Shown: positions 23,938 to 32,620, numbered from the stretch's first letter. The stretch: DNA of 64,000 nucleotides from Pseudomonas baetica (GCF_002813455.1 NZ_PHHE01000001.1:62001-126000), one strand, 5' to 3'. Made by a program: numbers and translations. The notes: a model not told the origin generated them from the letters alone.

Positions 23938-24273
23938 TGTGGGAGCTGGCTTGCCGGCGATGGCGGCCTGACAGCCGACCAATGTCTTGCAGACTGCATG
24001 CGAACCCATTGTAGGAGTGAGCCTGCTCGCGATGGCGGCCTGACAACCGCTCAATTTTTGGCAGGTGTACTCGGTTGAAACTGTGTGCGGGCTTGCTCGC
24101 GAAGAGGCCCACACAGTCACCCGATTACTTTGCTGTGTTTAGGGGTGTGTGAAATCACCAGAATCTTCCCACAAGGTTTTCAGGTTGTCCGTCGGACGTG
24201 TGCTCTCTAGTCGTTGGCTGTCGCTCCCACGGGAATACGCATTCCAACTGTGGGAGCCAGCCTGCTGGCGATG
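23938..24273. repeat. Cluster of degenerate REP-like elements
   Basis: At least four REP-related motifs lie in this stretch: about 23938-23962 (GGGAGCTGGCTTGCCGGCG), 24011-24035 (GAGTGAGCCTGCTCGCGATG), 24084-24104 and 24248-24273 (GTGGGAGCCAGCCTGCTGG). They differ from each other at several bases. The whole gap 23570-24456 holds no gene I can support. Confidence 0.65.
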
Positions 24274-24456
24274 ACGGCCGTACAGTTGCGACAGTTTCAA
24301 CCTGTGAACCACCCCGCAAACTCACCACCGGTCATTCCTGAATAGGGATCCTTCTTTGCTACGCCAACTACGCTCTTAAAGATCCGCCCCTACCAGCGGA
24401 TACACGTTGTATAGCCCAATCGTTCACCGCGTGGGTCTCTACGGGAGTGTCCTGCC

Positions 24457-24762
24457 ATGAAGCTTGTAACCGTCATTTTCAGTGTGTTTGTTCTGCTTCC
24501 GCTCACTGTCTCCGCCGCCCCTCAAGCCACCTCTGGCGAGATCCGTTTTACCGGTCAGATTGTCGATTCCGGCTGTGAAGTCGGGCGCGTCGGCACGTTG
24601 AGCGCCAACGAGTCTCGCCAGATCGAGCTCAAGCCCGGCCTGAAGCTCGATGTCGACACGTACCGCAATGCGTGCAGCCACGAAACATTGCCAATGACCA
24701 TCACCTTTGAGCCGCTGAAGACTTCGGTCGACAAAGGCATCGTTACCATCGCGTACCTGTAA
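24457..24762 (+). CDS. Small exported protein, type 1 fimbrial subunit-like
   Basis: The 101-residue protein has a 20-residue signal peptide (VIFSVFVLLPLTVSAAP). The mature N terminus GEIRFTGQIVDSGCEV resembles the start of type 1 pilin subunits, where the first cysteine forms the pilin disulfide. A second cysteine (NACSHET) is present. It is shorter than a normal pilin (about 150-180 residues), and no usher or chaperone gene lies nearby. It could be a stand-alone periplasmic protein with a pilin-like fold. A GGGAGT ribosome site precedes the ATG. Confidence 0.65.
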   Translation: MKLVTVIFSVFVLLPLTVSAAPQATSGEIRFTGQIVDSGCEVGRVGTLSANESRQIELKPGLKLDVDTYRNACSHETLPMTITFEPLKTSVDKGIVTIAYL

Positions 24763-24873
24763 ACCGTTCGGCGTGCGGTGCAAATCTTCAGGCGCTGACC
24801 CGTGGCGCGCAGGTATACTGCGCGCCTTCGCGGCTCACTTACCGGGCGCGACTTTTTGTTTTGCGGAGCTTTC

Positions 24874-25113
24874 ATGACTTCCCCGATCCAACCGCCGGTT
24901 GACGACGCCGTGAGCGATGTCTCGGCTGAACTGGCCGACGCCAGCGAATCCAAAGCCGAGATCCCGGCGTTCAAGTTCCCGTTCAAACCGGGTGAACTGG
25001 GCGCTGCCAAGGGCTCGAATCAGCCGTGGTACAAGAACGGCGCGAAGAACGGCCACACCAAGACCCCGGGCATGGCCCCGCCGGGCACCCGTCGTTCGAT
25101 GGGCAAGCGCTGA
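24874..25113 (+). CDS. Small conserved-looking protein of unknown function
   Basis: I do not recognise a domain. The 79-residue product has an acidic N-terminal half and a basic, Gly/Pro/Lys-rich C-terminal half (KTPGMAPPGTRRSMGKR at the end), so it is probably disordered and might bind nucleic acid; that is inference. The ATG at 24874 follows a good ribosome site (GCGGAGCTTTC). An open stretch upstream lacks one. Confidence 0.6.
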   Translation: MTSPIQPPVDDAVSDVSAELADASESKAEIPAFKFPFKPGELGAAKGSNQPWYKNGAKNGHTKTPGMAPPGTRRSMGKR

Positions 25114-25200
25114 GTTTTCTGGCCGGGAATTTGCGTTGGGTTGCGTGGGTTTTTGAGGGCGGCGACAGGTTTGGGATTGAGATCGCCTTCACTGGCCCAT

Positions 25201-25288
25201 CGCTGGCAAGCCAGCTCCCACAGGTTTTGCGGTTGTTCACTTACATTGATGTACGACACAAGACCTTGTGGGAGCTGGCTTGCCAGCG
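25201..25288. repeat. Inverted pair of REP elements (CTGGCTTGCCAGCG variant)
   Basis: CGCTGGCAAGCCAGCTCCCA (25201-25222) and its reverse complement (25267-25288) form a long potential cruciform. They lie between the converging 24874-25113 gene and the YkgJ-family gene. Confidence 0.8.
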
Positions 25289-25319
25289 ATGGGGCCCGAA
25301 CAGCCACTCGAGTATTTGA

Positions 25320-26069
25320 TCAAGCCGCCCGCAACGAAATAAACGCATAGGTCAACGCCGGCTCAGTCACCACCTGCGCCCCGGCCGCGAGCACTTGCCC
25401 GGCGACATCGTCCCCGGAGAGATGAAACAGCCATTCACTCGATGCTTCGCTCAATGGCTGCGCACTTACCTGATCAATCACCGCCGCAAAAGCGTCCATG
25501 TTCGGCAGATACGCCGTGAAACCGTCGCCCTTGAGCGCCGTGGTACGAATACCCAGCGCGGCACAAATTGCGTCTTTTAGCCGAATGTCATCCCGATCCG
25601 CCTGACGCGAGCGCTGGATCAGTTCGACCAGCTCCTGATCAACCAACTCGCCACCGACGATCAACAGCGGCCCCTGTTCCCAAGACTCCGGCGGGCAATC
25701 CTTGGCAGCAGGATTGAGCGGAATATGTGGATTGATCTCTGCCGGGTAAATCCTGCAAACCAGCGGCCGGCGCTCGTAAATGCGACACAGCTTGTCTTCG
25801 TCAAGATTCCGGCAAGGTCCGACGTTGTACGCAGCAAAGGTGATCGCCACGTGCGCGTCGGATTCACCGCTACGCACCACCACCGAACGCCGTTCGGCGT
25901 GCTCGCGCTGCTGCACTGGCAAGCCCAGACCGTTGCCGAGAAAGGCTTCCACCAGCACGATCACCTGACCGCCATCCGCCGCCCACATGCGGGCTTCGGC
26001 CAGGGTCAGAGGGACATGGTGGTCGGTGCAGCATTTGCCGCAGCCTACGCCGGAAAACGTCGTATTCAT
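25320..26069 (-). CDS. YkgJ-family cysteine-cluster protein
   Basis: The 249-residue cytoplasmic protein has the N-terminal cysteine pattern of the zinc- or iron-binding YkgJ/CxxCxxCC family. GVGCGKCCTDHHVPL is followed by the downstream cysteines in GPCRNLDEDKLCRIYERRP and CRIYPAEI. The biochemical role of this family is not established. The ATG at 26069 is chosen over a TTG six codons upstream. The C-terminal half has no motif I recognise. Confidence 0.75.
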   Translation of the reverse strand: MNTTFSGVGCGKCCTDHHVPLTLAEARMWAADGGQVIVLVEAFLGNGLGLPVQQREHAERRSVVVRSGESDAHVAITFAAYNVGPCRNLDEDKLCRIYERRPLVCRIYPAEINPHIPLNPAAKDCPPESWEQGPLLIVGGELVDQELVELIQRSRQADRDDIRLKDAICAALGIRTTALKGDGFTAYLPNMDAFAAVIDQVSAQPLSEASSEWLFHLSGDDVAGQVLAAGAQVVTEPALTYAFISLRAA

Positions 26070-26152
26070 TGCGCGATCAATCTTCAATCAGGGTGTGAAA
26101 TGGCGACGGAAAGTCGCCATGCAGACTCCGGTCGAAGCAAGTTATGCGCCAT

Positions 26153-26479
26153 TCATTGGGCTTTGGCGGTCGGGCGGACCGAGTCCCACTCGGTGACGAA
26201 CGCGGTTTTCGACTGTTTGTTGTACAGGCACAGTTCGGTGCCTTGCTGGCCCTTCATGTGTTTTTGCGGGTATTGGCCTTGCAGCAAGACGGCGGTGTAG
26301 CCGACGCGGTCGTCGAATTGCGCGGGGCTGCCGACGGGTTTGGCGTTTTTCAGGCCGCTGGCCTTGGTGCAACTGGCGAGCACGGTTTTGTCGTAGGCGG
26401 CCCAGGCGTCAGGGCTGGAGGCTTGGGCCTGGGAGGCGAGGGCGGTGAGGCAGAGCAGGCTGAAGGTGAGCACTTTCAT
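26153..26479 (-). CDS. Exported protein of unknown function
   Basis: The 108-residue product has a signal peptide (VLTFSLLCLTALASQAQA) and a small soluble mature part with two cysteines (VLASCTKAS and ELCLYNKQ) that could form a disulfide. AAGGA lies ahead of the ATG. The family is not recognised. It is read in the same direction as the YkgJ-family gene, 83 bases away. Confidence 0.65.
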   Translation of the reverse strand: MKVLTFSLLCLTALASQAQASSPDAWAAYDKTVLASCTKASGLKNAKPVGSPAQFDDRVGYTAVLLQGQYPQKHMKGQQGTELCLYNKQSKTAFVTEWDSVRPTAKAQ

Positions 26480-26551
26480 GGTGGGCGTCCTTGGTGGTGT
26501 GTGGCCAAGGTTGGAGTGTGCCTGAGAAGGGAAGTTGCCTGTGCCGGCCTC

Positions 26552-26608
26552 TTCGCGAGCAGGCTCGCTCCCACAGTTTGAAATGCATTCCAGGGTGGGA
26601 GCGAGCCT
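26552..26608. repeat. REP pair, second copy split by an IS256-family element
   Basis: The first REP copy is 26552-26575. The second begins at 26595 (GTGGGAGCGAGCCT) and is cut at 26608 by the IS. It resumes at 27969 (GCGAGCCTGCTCGCGAAG), the first eight bases being the target duplication. Confidence 0.85.
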
Positions 26609-27968
26609 GAGAGTGTCAGATTTTTTGTGTGCGGGCCGGTAATGGCCTGCCGTCAGGCAGGCCGGGTTTTACCAGGTCGGCCTGATAAATCGATCTCCGT
26701 ACAGAATCGCAAATTGGTTCATCGCACTCTTCCAGTCATGAGCCGCCGAGCCCCAGTTTGCCGTGATGTTACGCAGCCCAAGCCAGATCAGCTTGGTCGC
26801 TGCGTCATCCGTCGGGAAGTGGCCCCGGGTCTTGATGATCTTGCGTAGCTGAGCGTTGATGCTTTCGATAGCGTTGGTCGTATAGATCACTTTTCGAATG
26901 GCAGGCGGGAAGACAAAAAATGGAATCACTCGATCCCAGGCTCGTCTCCAGGCCGCCACCACCGTTGGGTATTGCTTACCCCAAGGGCCATTTTCAAAGG
27001 CATCCAGTGCTTCCTCAGCCGCTTCTGCGTTGATGGCTTGATAGATCGGTTTTAGCGCCTTGGCCAGCTCACGGCGCTTGTCCCACGCCGCGTAATCGAG
27101 GCTGTTGCGGATCAAGTGGACGATGCATGTTTGCAGCGTTGTTGCCGGAAATACTGCGCTTAGCGCCTCTGGCATGCCTTTGAGACCGTCAGTCACGGCG
27201 ATCAGCACGTCCTCTACGCCGCGGGTCTTGAGGTCGTTGAAGACCTTCATCCAGAACTTCGCACCCTCGGTGTTTTCGATCCAGATACCAAGAATATCGC
27301 GCGTTCCATCGGGTAAAACACCCAGCGCCAAGTAAATCGCCTTGTTGCGGACAAGGCCTTCTTCTCGGATCTTGACCCGCAGCGCATCGAAGAAAATGAC
27401 TGGGTACATCGGCTCAAGCGGTCGCTGTTGCCACGCACCAATTTCCTCCATCACCTCGTGCGTGACTGAGCTGATGAAGTCATGGGAAACGTCCGTCCCG
27501 TATTGCTCAGAGAGGAAAGCGCGGATTTCTCGAACGGTCATGCCTCGGGCATACATGGCGATGATCTTGTCATCAAAACCGGTGTAACGCCGCTCATGCT
27601 TGGGGATCAGAATGGGGGCAAAACTGCCATCCCGATCACGGGGAATCTCCAGCCGCAGCGGGCCATCCCCCGTCAAAATCGTCTTGCCCGTTTTGCCATT
27701 GCGCTGGTTGGTTTCATCCTCTGGGCGCTGCGCGCCCGGCGGATACCCCAGGTGGTGACCGAGCTCGGCACTCAATGCTCGCTCAATCAAGGCCTTCTTG
27801 AAGGCCGCAGAAGCGTCTTCAATAGCCTCTGCGGTAATCAGCCCCTCACCGAACTCTTCGAGCAGCTCCTTGGGGATTTTTGGTAGGTCACGCAGGGGTT
27901 TCTTTTTGGTTGGCATACATGCACCTCTTACTCATGTTATGCCCGAACACAAAATTTCTGACACCCCC
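26609..27968. mobile_element. IS256-family insertion sequence, copy 1
   Basis: This 1360-bp element has imperfect ends: GAGAGTGTCAGATTTTTTGT on the left, and GGGGGTGTCAGAAATTTTGT read inward from the right. It is flanked by the 8-bp direct repeat GCGAGCCT (26601-26608 and 27969-27976), which lies in a REP element. It appears identical to copy 2 at 29591-30950 and is in opposite orientation. Confidence 0.95.
26669..27916 (-). CDS. IS256-family (Mutator-type) transposase, copy 1
   Basis: The 415-residue DDE transposase has the family features: FFDALRVKI and AVTDGLKGMPEAL carry the two aspartates, LQTCIVHLIRNSLDY is the conserved C/H motif, and TTNAIESINAQLRKI carries the glutamate. It is full length and appears intact, with a protein identical to the 29643-30890 copy. 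Confidence 0.96.
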   Translation of the reverse strand: MPTKKKPLRDLPKIPKELLEEFGEGLITAEAIEDASAAFKKALIERALSAELGHHLGYPPGAQRPEDETNQRNGKTGKTILTGDGPLRLEIPRDRDGSFAPILIPKHERRYTGFDDKIIAMYARGMTVREIRAFLSEQYGTDVSHDFISSVTHEVMEEIGAWQQRPLEPMYPVIFFDALRVKIREEGLVRNKAIYLALGVLPDGTRDILGIWIENTEGAKFWMKVFNDLKTRGVEDVLIAVTDGLKGMPEALSAVFPATTLQTCIVHLIRNSLDYAAWDKRRELAKALKPIYQAINAEAAEEALDAFENGPWGKQYPTVVAAWRRAWDRVIPFFVFPPAIRKVIYTTNAIESINAQLRKIIKTRGHFPTDDAATKLIWLGLRNITANWGSAAHDWKSAMNQFAILYGDRFIRPTW

Positions 27969-27994
27969 GCGAGCCTGCTCGCGAAGACGGTCGA

Positions 27995-28477
27995 TCAGTC
28001 CGGCACCCGTTCCCGGCGGACCACATACATCCCGGCACTTTCATACAACCGCTGCGCTCGCACGTTATCTTCCAGCACCTTTAAATCGACAAATCCTTCA
28101 CGCCGCTGGTGAAACCCCCTGAATGCATTCAACAACAATGCCCGGCCCAAACCTCGGCCCTGCAGGCGCGGATGCACCACCAGATCCTTGATGTATGAAC
28201 TGGTCCAACATTGCGCCACACCGACCACGCCCTCGGCATCAAGGGCAATAAAACACAATGTCGGATCATATTCAGGATCGCTTTCAAAGCGCTGTTGCCA
28301 GGTTTCCAGATCCGGCACTCGGCCCCCACCTTCCCGGGAACCGAGTTGCATGAGGTGATGCACAGCCACAGCCAGTTCCGGCCGGTAAGTGCTGACCTCA
28401 ACACCTTCTGGCCAGACGATATCCGGCGCGTTTGCAGGTAGATCCCGCCGCATCAAAAAGCAGTACGTCTGGCCCAA
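27995..28477 (-). CDS. GNAT-family N-acetyltransferase
   Basis: This cytoplasmic acetyl-CoA-dependent acetyltransferase has up to 160 residues. The acetyl-CoA loop is seen as VVHPRLQGRGLGRALL (R/QxxGxG/A), preceded by the beta strand IKDLVV and followed by VLEDNVRAQRLYESAGMYVV, typical of the family. The substrate is unknown. The longest form uses a TTG three bases after the cheV stop, which would suit coupling. An ATG eight codons in (28453) is an alternative. The gene and cheV are enclosed by the two inverted IS256 copies. Confidence 0.82.
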   Translation of the reverse strand: MGQTYCFLMRRDLPANAPDIVWPEGVEVSTYRPELAVAVHHLMQLGSREGGGRVPDLETWQQRFESDPEYDPTLCFIALDAEGVVGVAQCWTSSYIKDLVVHPRLQGRGLGRALLLNAFRGFHQRREGFVDLKVLEDNVRAQRLYESAGMYVVRRERVPD

Positions 28478-28480
28478 GAC

Positions 28481-29383
28481 TCAGTAACCGTTGGCGGCGA
28501 CGTGTTTGGCCGCTTCGATCAGGCGCTGGGTCAGTTCCGGCGAGGAGAACTTGGTCAGTACTGCGTTGGCCCCGGCAAGGCGTGCTTTTTCGCTGTTCAT
28601 CGCGCTGTCGAGCGAAGTGTGCAGCAGCACGTAGAGGTGGGCGAAATCCGGGGTTTCGCGCAGGGTACGGGTGAAGGCGTAGCCGTCCATTTCGGACATT
28701 TCGATGTCGGAGACGATCAGGTTGATCTGCTGCGCGGTGCCTTGCAGGTCGAGCAGGCAGTCGATGGCTTCCTTGGCGCTGCGGGCAGTGTGGCATTGCA
28801 GGCCGAGATTGCGCAGGGTGTGTACCGATTGCTGCAGCGCCACCTGGCTGTCGTCGACCACCAGAATCCGCGCGTTGCCGAGGACGTCGGCGTCTTCCAT
28901 GGTCAAGTCGGTCGGGGCCATTTCGATCTGCGCCGGGGCAATGCTGTGGATGACTTTTTCGATGTCCAGCACTTGCACCAGCGTACCGTCGACCGAGGTC
29001 ACGCCAGTGATGTAGGCGCGCGAGCCGCCGGAACCGAACGGCGGTGGCTTGATGTCGGTGGTCAGGCAGTGGACGATTTTGCTCACCGCTTGTACGTGCA
29101 AACCCTGCTTCGAACGGCTGACGTCGGTGACGATCAGACAACCGCCGTTCGGGTCTTCCAATGGACGTTCGCCGATGGCGCGGCTGAGGTCGATGACCGA
29201 CAGCGAAGCACCGCGCAACGTGGCGATGCCTTTGACGTGCGGGTGCGACTCCGGCAGTTTGGTCAGCGGTGGGCAGGGGATGATTTCACTGACTTTCAGC
29301 AGGTTGATCGCCATCAGCTTGCCGCTGCGCAAGGTAAACAGCAGAAGCGAAAGTGAGTCTGCGCGGGCTTTGGTGGAGGACAT
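28481..29383 (-). CDS. cheV: CheV, chemotaxis coupling protein with receiver domain
   Basis: The 300-residue cytoplasmic protein has an N-terminal CheW domain (about residues 10-155), which couples receptors to CheA, and a C-terminal receiver domain. The receiver has the acidic pair (ILVVDDSQVA), the phospho-acceptor aspartate in IVSDIEMSEMDGY, and the conserved lysine in AVLTKFSSPEL. The domain order and length are those of CheV. It is followed closely by the GNAT gene, so the two may be co-transcribed. Several cheV copies are common in Pseudomonas; which paralogue this is cannot be told here. Confidence 0.92.
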   Translation of the reverse strand: MSSTKARADSLSLLLFTLRSGKLMAINLLKVSEIIPCPPLTKLPESHPHVKGIATLRGASLSVIDLSRAIGERPLEDPNGGCLIVTDVSRSKQGLHVQAVSKIVHCLTTDIKPPPFGSGGSRAYITGVTSVDGTLVQVLDIEKVIHSIAPAQIEMAPTDLTMEDADVLGNARILVVDDSQVALQQSVHTLRNLGLQCHTARSAKEAIDCLLDLQGTAQQINLIVSDIEMSEMDGYAFTRTLRETPDFAHLYVLLHTSLDSAMNSEKARLAGANAVLTKFSSPELTQRLIEAAKHVAANGY

Positions 29384-29500
29384 ATAAACCTTCTGTGGAA
29401 AGGTGGTGGGCGAGGGTGAAAATCGCCAAAAACTATTGATGCCGGGTTATCGACTTGTCGGGGGCAGGCTTTAGTGCCTTTGGGCAGTCGAAGATCAAAA

Positions 29501-29567
29501 GATCGCAGCCTGCGGCAGCTCCTACAGAGATCACCTATCCCTGTAGGAGCTGCCGAAGGCTGCGATC
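29501..29567. repeat. Inverted pair of REP elements (GATCGCAGCC type)
   Basis: GATCGCAGCCTGCGGCAGCT (29501-29527) faces CTGTAGGAGCTGCCGAAGGC (29541-29567). Before IS256 copy 2 inserted, this pair lay directly after the norR stop codon, between norR and cheV. Confidence 0.8.
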
Positions 29568-29590
29568 TGTGCTTTTATTTCATGCCGAGG

Positions 29591-30950
29591 GGGGGTGTCA
29601 GAAATTTTGTGTTCGGGCATAACATGAGTAAGAGGTGCATGTATGCCAACCAAAAAGAAACCCCTGCGTGACCTACCAAAAATCCCCAAGGAGCTGCTCG
29701 AAGAGTTCGGTGAGGGGCTGATTACCGCAGAGGCTATTGAAGACGCTTCTGCGGCCTTCAAGAAGGCCTTGATTGAGCGAGCATTGAGTGCCGAGCTCGG
29801 TCACCACCTGGGGTATCCGCCGGGCGCGCAGCGCCCAGAGGATGAAACCAACCAGCGCAATGGCAAAACGGGCAAGACGATTTTGACGGGGGATGGCCCG
29901 CTGCGGCTGGAGATTCCCCGTGATCGGGATGGCAGTTTTGCCCCCATTCTGATCCCCAAGCATGAGCGGCGTTACACCGGTTTTGATGACAAGATCATCG
30001 CCATGTATGCCCGAGGCATGACCGTTCGAGAAATCCGCGCTTTCCTCTCTGAGCAATACGGGACGGACGTTTCCCATGACTTCATCAGCTCAGTCACGCA
30101 CGAGGTGATGGAGGAAATTGGTGCGTGGCAACAGCGACCGCTTGAGCCGATGTACCCAGTCATTTTCTTCGATGCGCTGCGGGTCAAGATCCGAGAAGAA
30201 GGCCTTGTCCGCAACAAGGCGATTTACTTGGCGCTGGGTGTTTTACCCGATGGAACGCGCGATATTCTTGGTATCTGGATCGAAAACACCGAGGGTGCGA
30301 AGTTCTGGATGAAGGTCTTCAACGACCTCAAGACCCGCGGCGTAGAGGACGTGCTGATCGCCGTGACTGACGGTCTCAAAGGCATGCCAGAGGCGCTAAG
30401 CGCAGTATTTCCGGCAACAACGCTGCAAACATGCATCGTCCACTTGATCCGCAACAGCCTCGATTACGCGGCGTGGGACAAGCGCCGTGAGCTGGCCAAG
30501 GCGCTAAAACCGATCTATCAAGCCATCAACGCAGAAGCGGCTGAGGAAGCACTGGATGCCTTTGAAAATGGCCCTTGGGGTAAGCAATACCCAACGGTGG
30601 TGGCGGCCTGGAGACGAGCCTGGGATCGAGTGATTCCATTTTTTGTCTTCCCGCCTGCCATTCGAAAAGTGATCTATACGACCAACGCTATCGAAAGCAT
30701 CAACGCTCAGCTACGCAAGATCATCAAGACCCGGGGCCACTTCCCGACGGATGACGCAGCGACCAAGCTGATCTGGCTTGGGCTGCGTAACATCACGGCA
30801 AACTGGGGCTCGGCGGCTCATGACTGGAAGAGTGCGATGAACCAATTTGCGATTCTGTACGGAGATCGATTTATCAGGCCGACCTGGTAAAACCCGGCCT
30901 GCCTGACGGCAGGCCATTACCGGCCCGCACACAAAAAATCTGACACTCTC
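29591..30950. mobile_element. IS256-family insertion sequence, copy 2
   Basis: This is the same 1360-bp element as copy 1, in the opposite orientation. It is flanked by the 8-bp direct repeat TGCCGAGG (29583-29590 and 30951-30958). Removing the element and one repeat rejoins the norR reading frame as ...KRLGMK-stop, so the IS inserted a few bases before the norR stop codon. Confidence 0.95.
29643..30890 (+). CDS. IS256-family (Mutator-type) transposase, copy 2
   Basis: This 415-residue DDE transposase is identical in sequence to the one at 26669-27916. The aspartates (FFDALR, AVTDGLKG), the histidine motif and the glutamate region (TTNAIESINAQ) are intact. Its last 17 bases overlap the altered 3' end of norR on the other strand. 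Confidence 0.96.
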   Translation: MPTKKKPLRDLPKIPKELLEEFGEGLITAEAIEDASAAFKKALIERALSAELGHHLGYPPGAQRPEDETNQRNGKTGKTILTGDGPLRLEIPRDRDGSFAPILIPKHERRYTGFDDKIIAMYARGMTVREIRAFLSEQYGTDVSHDFISSVTHEVMEEIGAWQQRPLEPMYPVIFFDALRVKIREEGLVRNKAIYLALGVLPDGTRDILGIWIENTEGAKFWMKVFNDLKTRGVEDVLIAVTDGLKGMPEALSAVFPATTLQTCIVHLIRNSLDYAAWDKRRELAKALKPIYQAINAEAAEEALDAFENGPWGKQYPTVVAAWRRAWDRVIPFFVFPPAIRKVIYTTNAIESINAQLRKIIKTRGHFPTDDAATKLIWLGLRNITANWGSAAHDWKSAMNQFAILYGDRFIRPTW

Positions 30951-32499
30951 TGCCGAGGCGCTTGGCCATCCGCCCCAGATTCGCCCGATCCAGCCCCAAC
31001 TCTCGCGCCGCACTCGCCCAGTTGTCCTGATTGCGTTCCAGCGCAGCACTGATCAATCTTCGCTGATATTCCTCAGTGGCTGCACGCAAATCCCCGCTGA
31101 TCAACGGTACAGAAGCGACATCACCGGCAACCGGTTCGACCGGGTTATCCACAACCTCGCGCGGCAAATCCAGATCCGTCGCACTCAGGCTAAGGATTTT
31201 CGGCCGCACCTTGCAGTTGCCCAAGGCCTTCAACGCACTGCGCCCGATCAAGTGTTCCAGCTCACGCACGTTGCCCGGCCAAGTGTAGGCGAGCAGGGCT
31301 TCCTGAGCGTCGCTGTTGAGTCGCAGGCTATTGAGGCCCATGCGCGAACGGTTCTGTTCAAGGAAGAAACCGCTGAGCAGCAACACATCCCGCCCACGAT
31401 CACGCAGGGCGGGTACCCGCAACGGGTACACGCTCAGGCGATGGTAAAAGTCGGCACGATAACGGCCACTGCGCACTTCTTCGGCCAGATCTCGGTTGGT
31501 TGCGGCGATCAGGCGCACATCGACCTGATGCTCCTTGTCCGAACCCAGGCGCTGCAACTGGCCGCTTTGCAGCACCCGCAGCAGCTTGGCCTGCACCGTC
31601 AGCGATAACTCACCCACTTCATCGAGAAACAGCGTGCCGCCATTGGCCAGTTCGAATTTGCCGCGACGGTCGCTGGTGGCGCCAGTGAAGGCGCCGCGGA
31701 CGTGGCCAAATAACTCGCTTTCGACCAGGGTATCCGGCAATGCGGCGCAGTTGAGGCTGATGATCGGTTTGTCGGCGCGTGGGGAGGCGGCATGAATGGC
31801 TTGGGCCACCAGTTCCTTGCCAACCCCGGTTTCGCCGGTGATCAACACGGTCAGGTCGCTGCCGCCGACCAGATTGATTTCTTCCACCAGCCGTTTAAGC
31901 GCTTTGCTCTGGCCGATCATTTCGCGATTCTGCTGACCGCTGGCCTGACGGTAGACCTCGGCGCGCTGGTGCTCGTCTTCAGCGCGGATCGCCAGGCGCT
32001 CGATGCGCTCGGCGGCGTTGACCGTGGCCGAGGCCAGGCTGGCGAAGGCTTGCAGGGCGTCCAGTTCAATCGGCTCGAAACGCTCGGGGTCGAGCGCATC
32101 GAGGGTGATCAGGCCCCAGAGTTTTTCATCGACAAACAATGGGCAGCCAAGGCAGTCGTGGACTTCGAGGTGATCGTCGAGGCCGTCGACCAGACCGTCG
32201 TAGGGATCGGGCAAGTCGCTGTCGGCGGCGAACCGGGTCGGGCCTTTGCCGGCCAGCAACACTTCAAAGCGCGGATGTTCGCTGACTTTGAAGCGTCGAC
32301 CCAGGGTGTCAGTACTCAAACCGTCCACCGCCAGTGGCACCAGCGATTCGCCGTCGAGGCGCAACAACGCGGCGGCATCACACGGCAGCAAAGCGCGCAT
32401 GGCTTCGAGCAGGCGCCGGTAGCGCTCGCCCTCGGGCAATTCGCGGGACAGGTCGGAGACGAGGGGAAGCAAAGCGGTGAGCAGGGATTTGGCAGTCAT
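30874..32499 (-). CDS. norR: NorR, nitric-oxide-responsive sigma-54 activator, with IS-derived C terminus
   Basis: This regulator activates hmp transcription with sigma-54 RNA polymerase when NO binds its iron centre. An N-terminal GAF domain (about 1-170) precedes the AAA+ domain: Walker A GETGVGKE at 222-229, the sigma-54 loop GAFTGA, and Walker B region [13 protein letters not shown] Fis-type helix-turn-helix follows ([20 protein letters not shown]). The IS256 insertion replaces the last two codons (Met-Lys-stop) with 25 IS-encoded residues. The helix-turn-helix itself is kept, so activity may survive. The gene is divergent from hmp, with three NorR boxes between them. Confidence 0.92.
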   Translation of the reverse strand: MTAKSLLTALLPLVSDLSRELPEGERYRRLLEAMRALLPCDAAALLRLDGESLVPLAVDGLSTDTLGRRFKVSEHPRFEVLLAGKGPTRFAADSDLPDPYDGLVDGLDDHLEVHDCLGCPLFVDEKLWGLITLDALDPERFEPIELDALQAFASLASATVNAAERIERLAIRAEDEHQRAEVYRQASGQQNREMIGQSKALKRLVEEINLVGGSDLTVLITGETGVGKELVAQAIHAASPRADKPIISLNCAALPDTLVESELFGHVRGAFTGATSDRRGKFELANGGTLFLDEVGELSLTVQAKLLRVLQSGQLQRLGSDKEHQVDVRLIAATNRDLAEEVRSGRYRADFYHRLSVYPLRVPALRDRGRDVLLLSGFFLEQNRSRMGLNSLRLNSDAQEALLAYTWPGNVRELEHLIGRSALKALGNCKVRPKILSLSATDLDLPREVVDNPVEPVAGDVASVPLISGDLRAATEEYQRRLISAALERNQDNWASAARELGLDRANLGRMAKRLGRECQIFCVRAGNGLPSGRPGFTRSA

Positions 32500-32508
32500 G
32501 GTCTTGTA

Positions 32509-32564
32509 GTCAAAGAGACAAGATGTAGTCGGGATGACTATAAAGAGCTTTGAGTCTATTTGAC
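32509..32564. promoter_or_regulatory. Three NorR-type operators
   Basis: Three GT-N7-AC sites lie between norR and hmp: GTCAAAGAGAC (32509-32519), GTCGGGATGAC (32528-32538) and GTCTATTTGAC (32554-32564). The latter two have the fuller GTC-N5-GAC form. Three sites upstream of a sigma-54 promoter is the arrangement known for NorR enhancers in E. coli. The centres are 19 and 26 bases apart. Confidence 0.75.
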
Positions 32565-32604
32565 TACATTATTCTCAAGTATATGATTTATATAGGTTTA
32601 TTAT

Positions 32605-32620
32605 TTGGCACGGAAACTGA
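32605..32620 (+). promoter_or_regulatory. Candidate sigma-54 promoter of hmp
   Basis: TTGGCAC at 32605-32611 is a perfect -24 element. The -12 position reads CTGAT rather than TTGC(A/T), so it is degenerate. It lies about 45 bases after the last NorR box and about 45 before the hmp ATG, a fitting position. Confidence 0.45.

Noticed and set aside
23538..24120. Several open frames of 70-150 codons on both strands
   Set aside because: They lie over inverted repeats and REP-like motifs, lack ribosome sites and have no protein-like composition.
26609..30950. Composite transposon formed by the two IS256-family copies
   Set aside because: Each copy has its own matched 8-bp target duplication, so they inserted separately; a composite unit would share one duplication at the outer ends.
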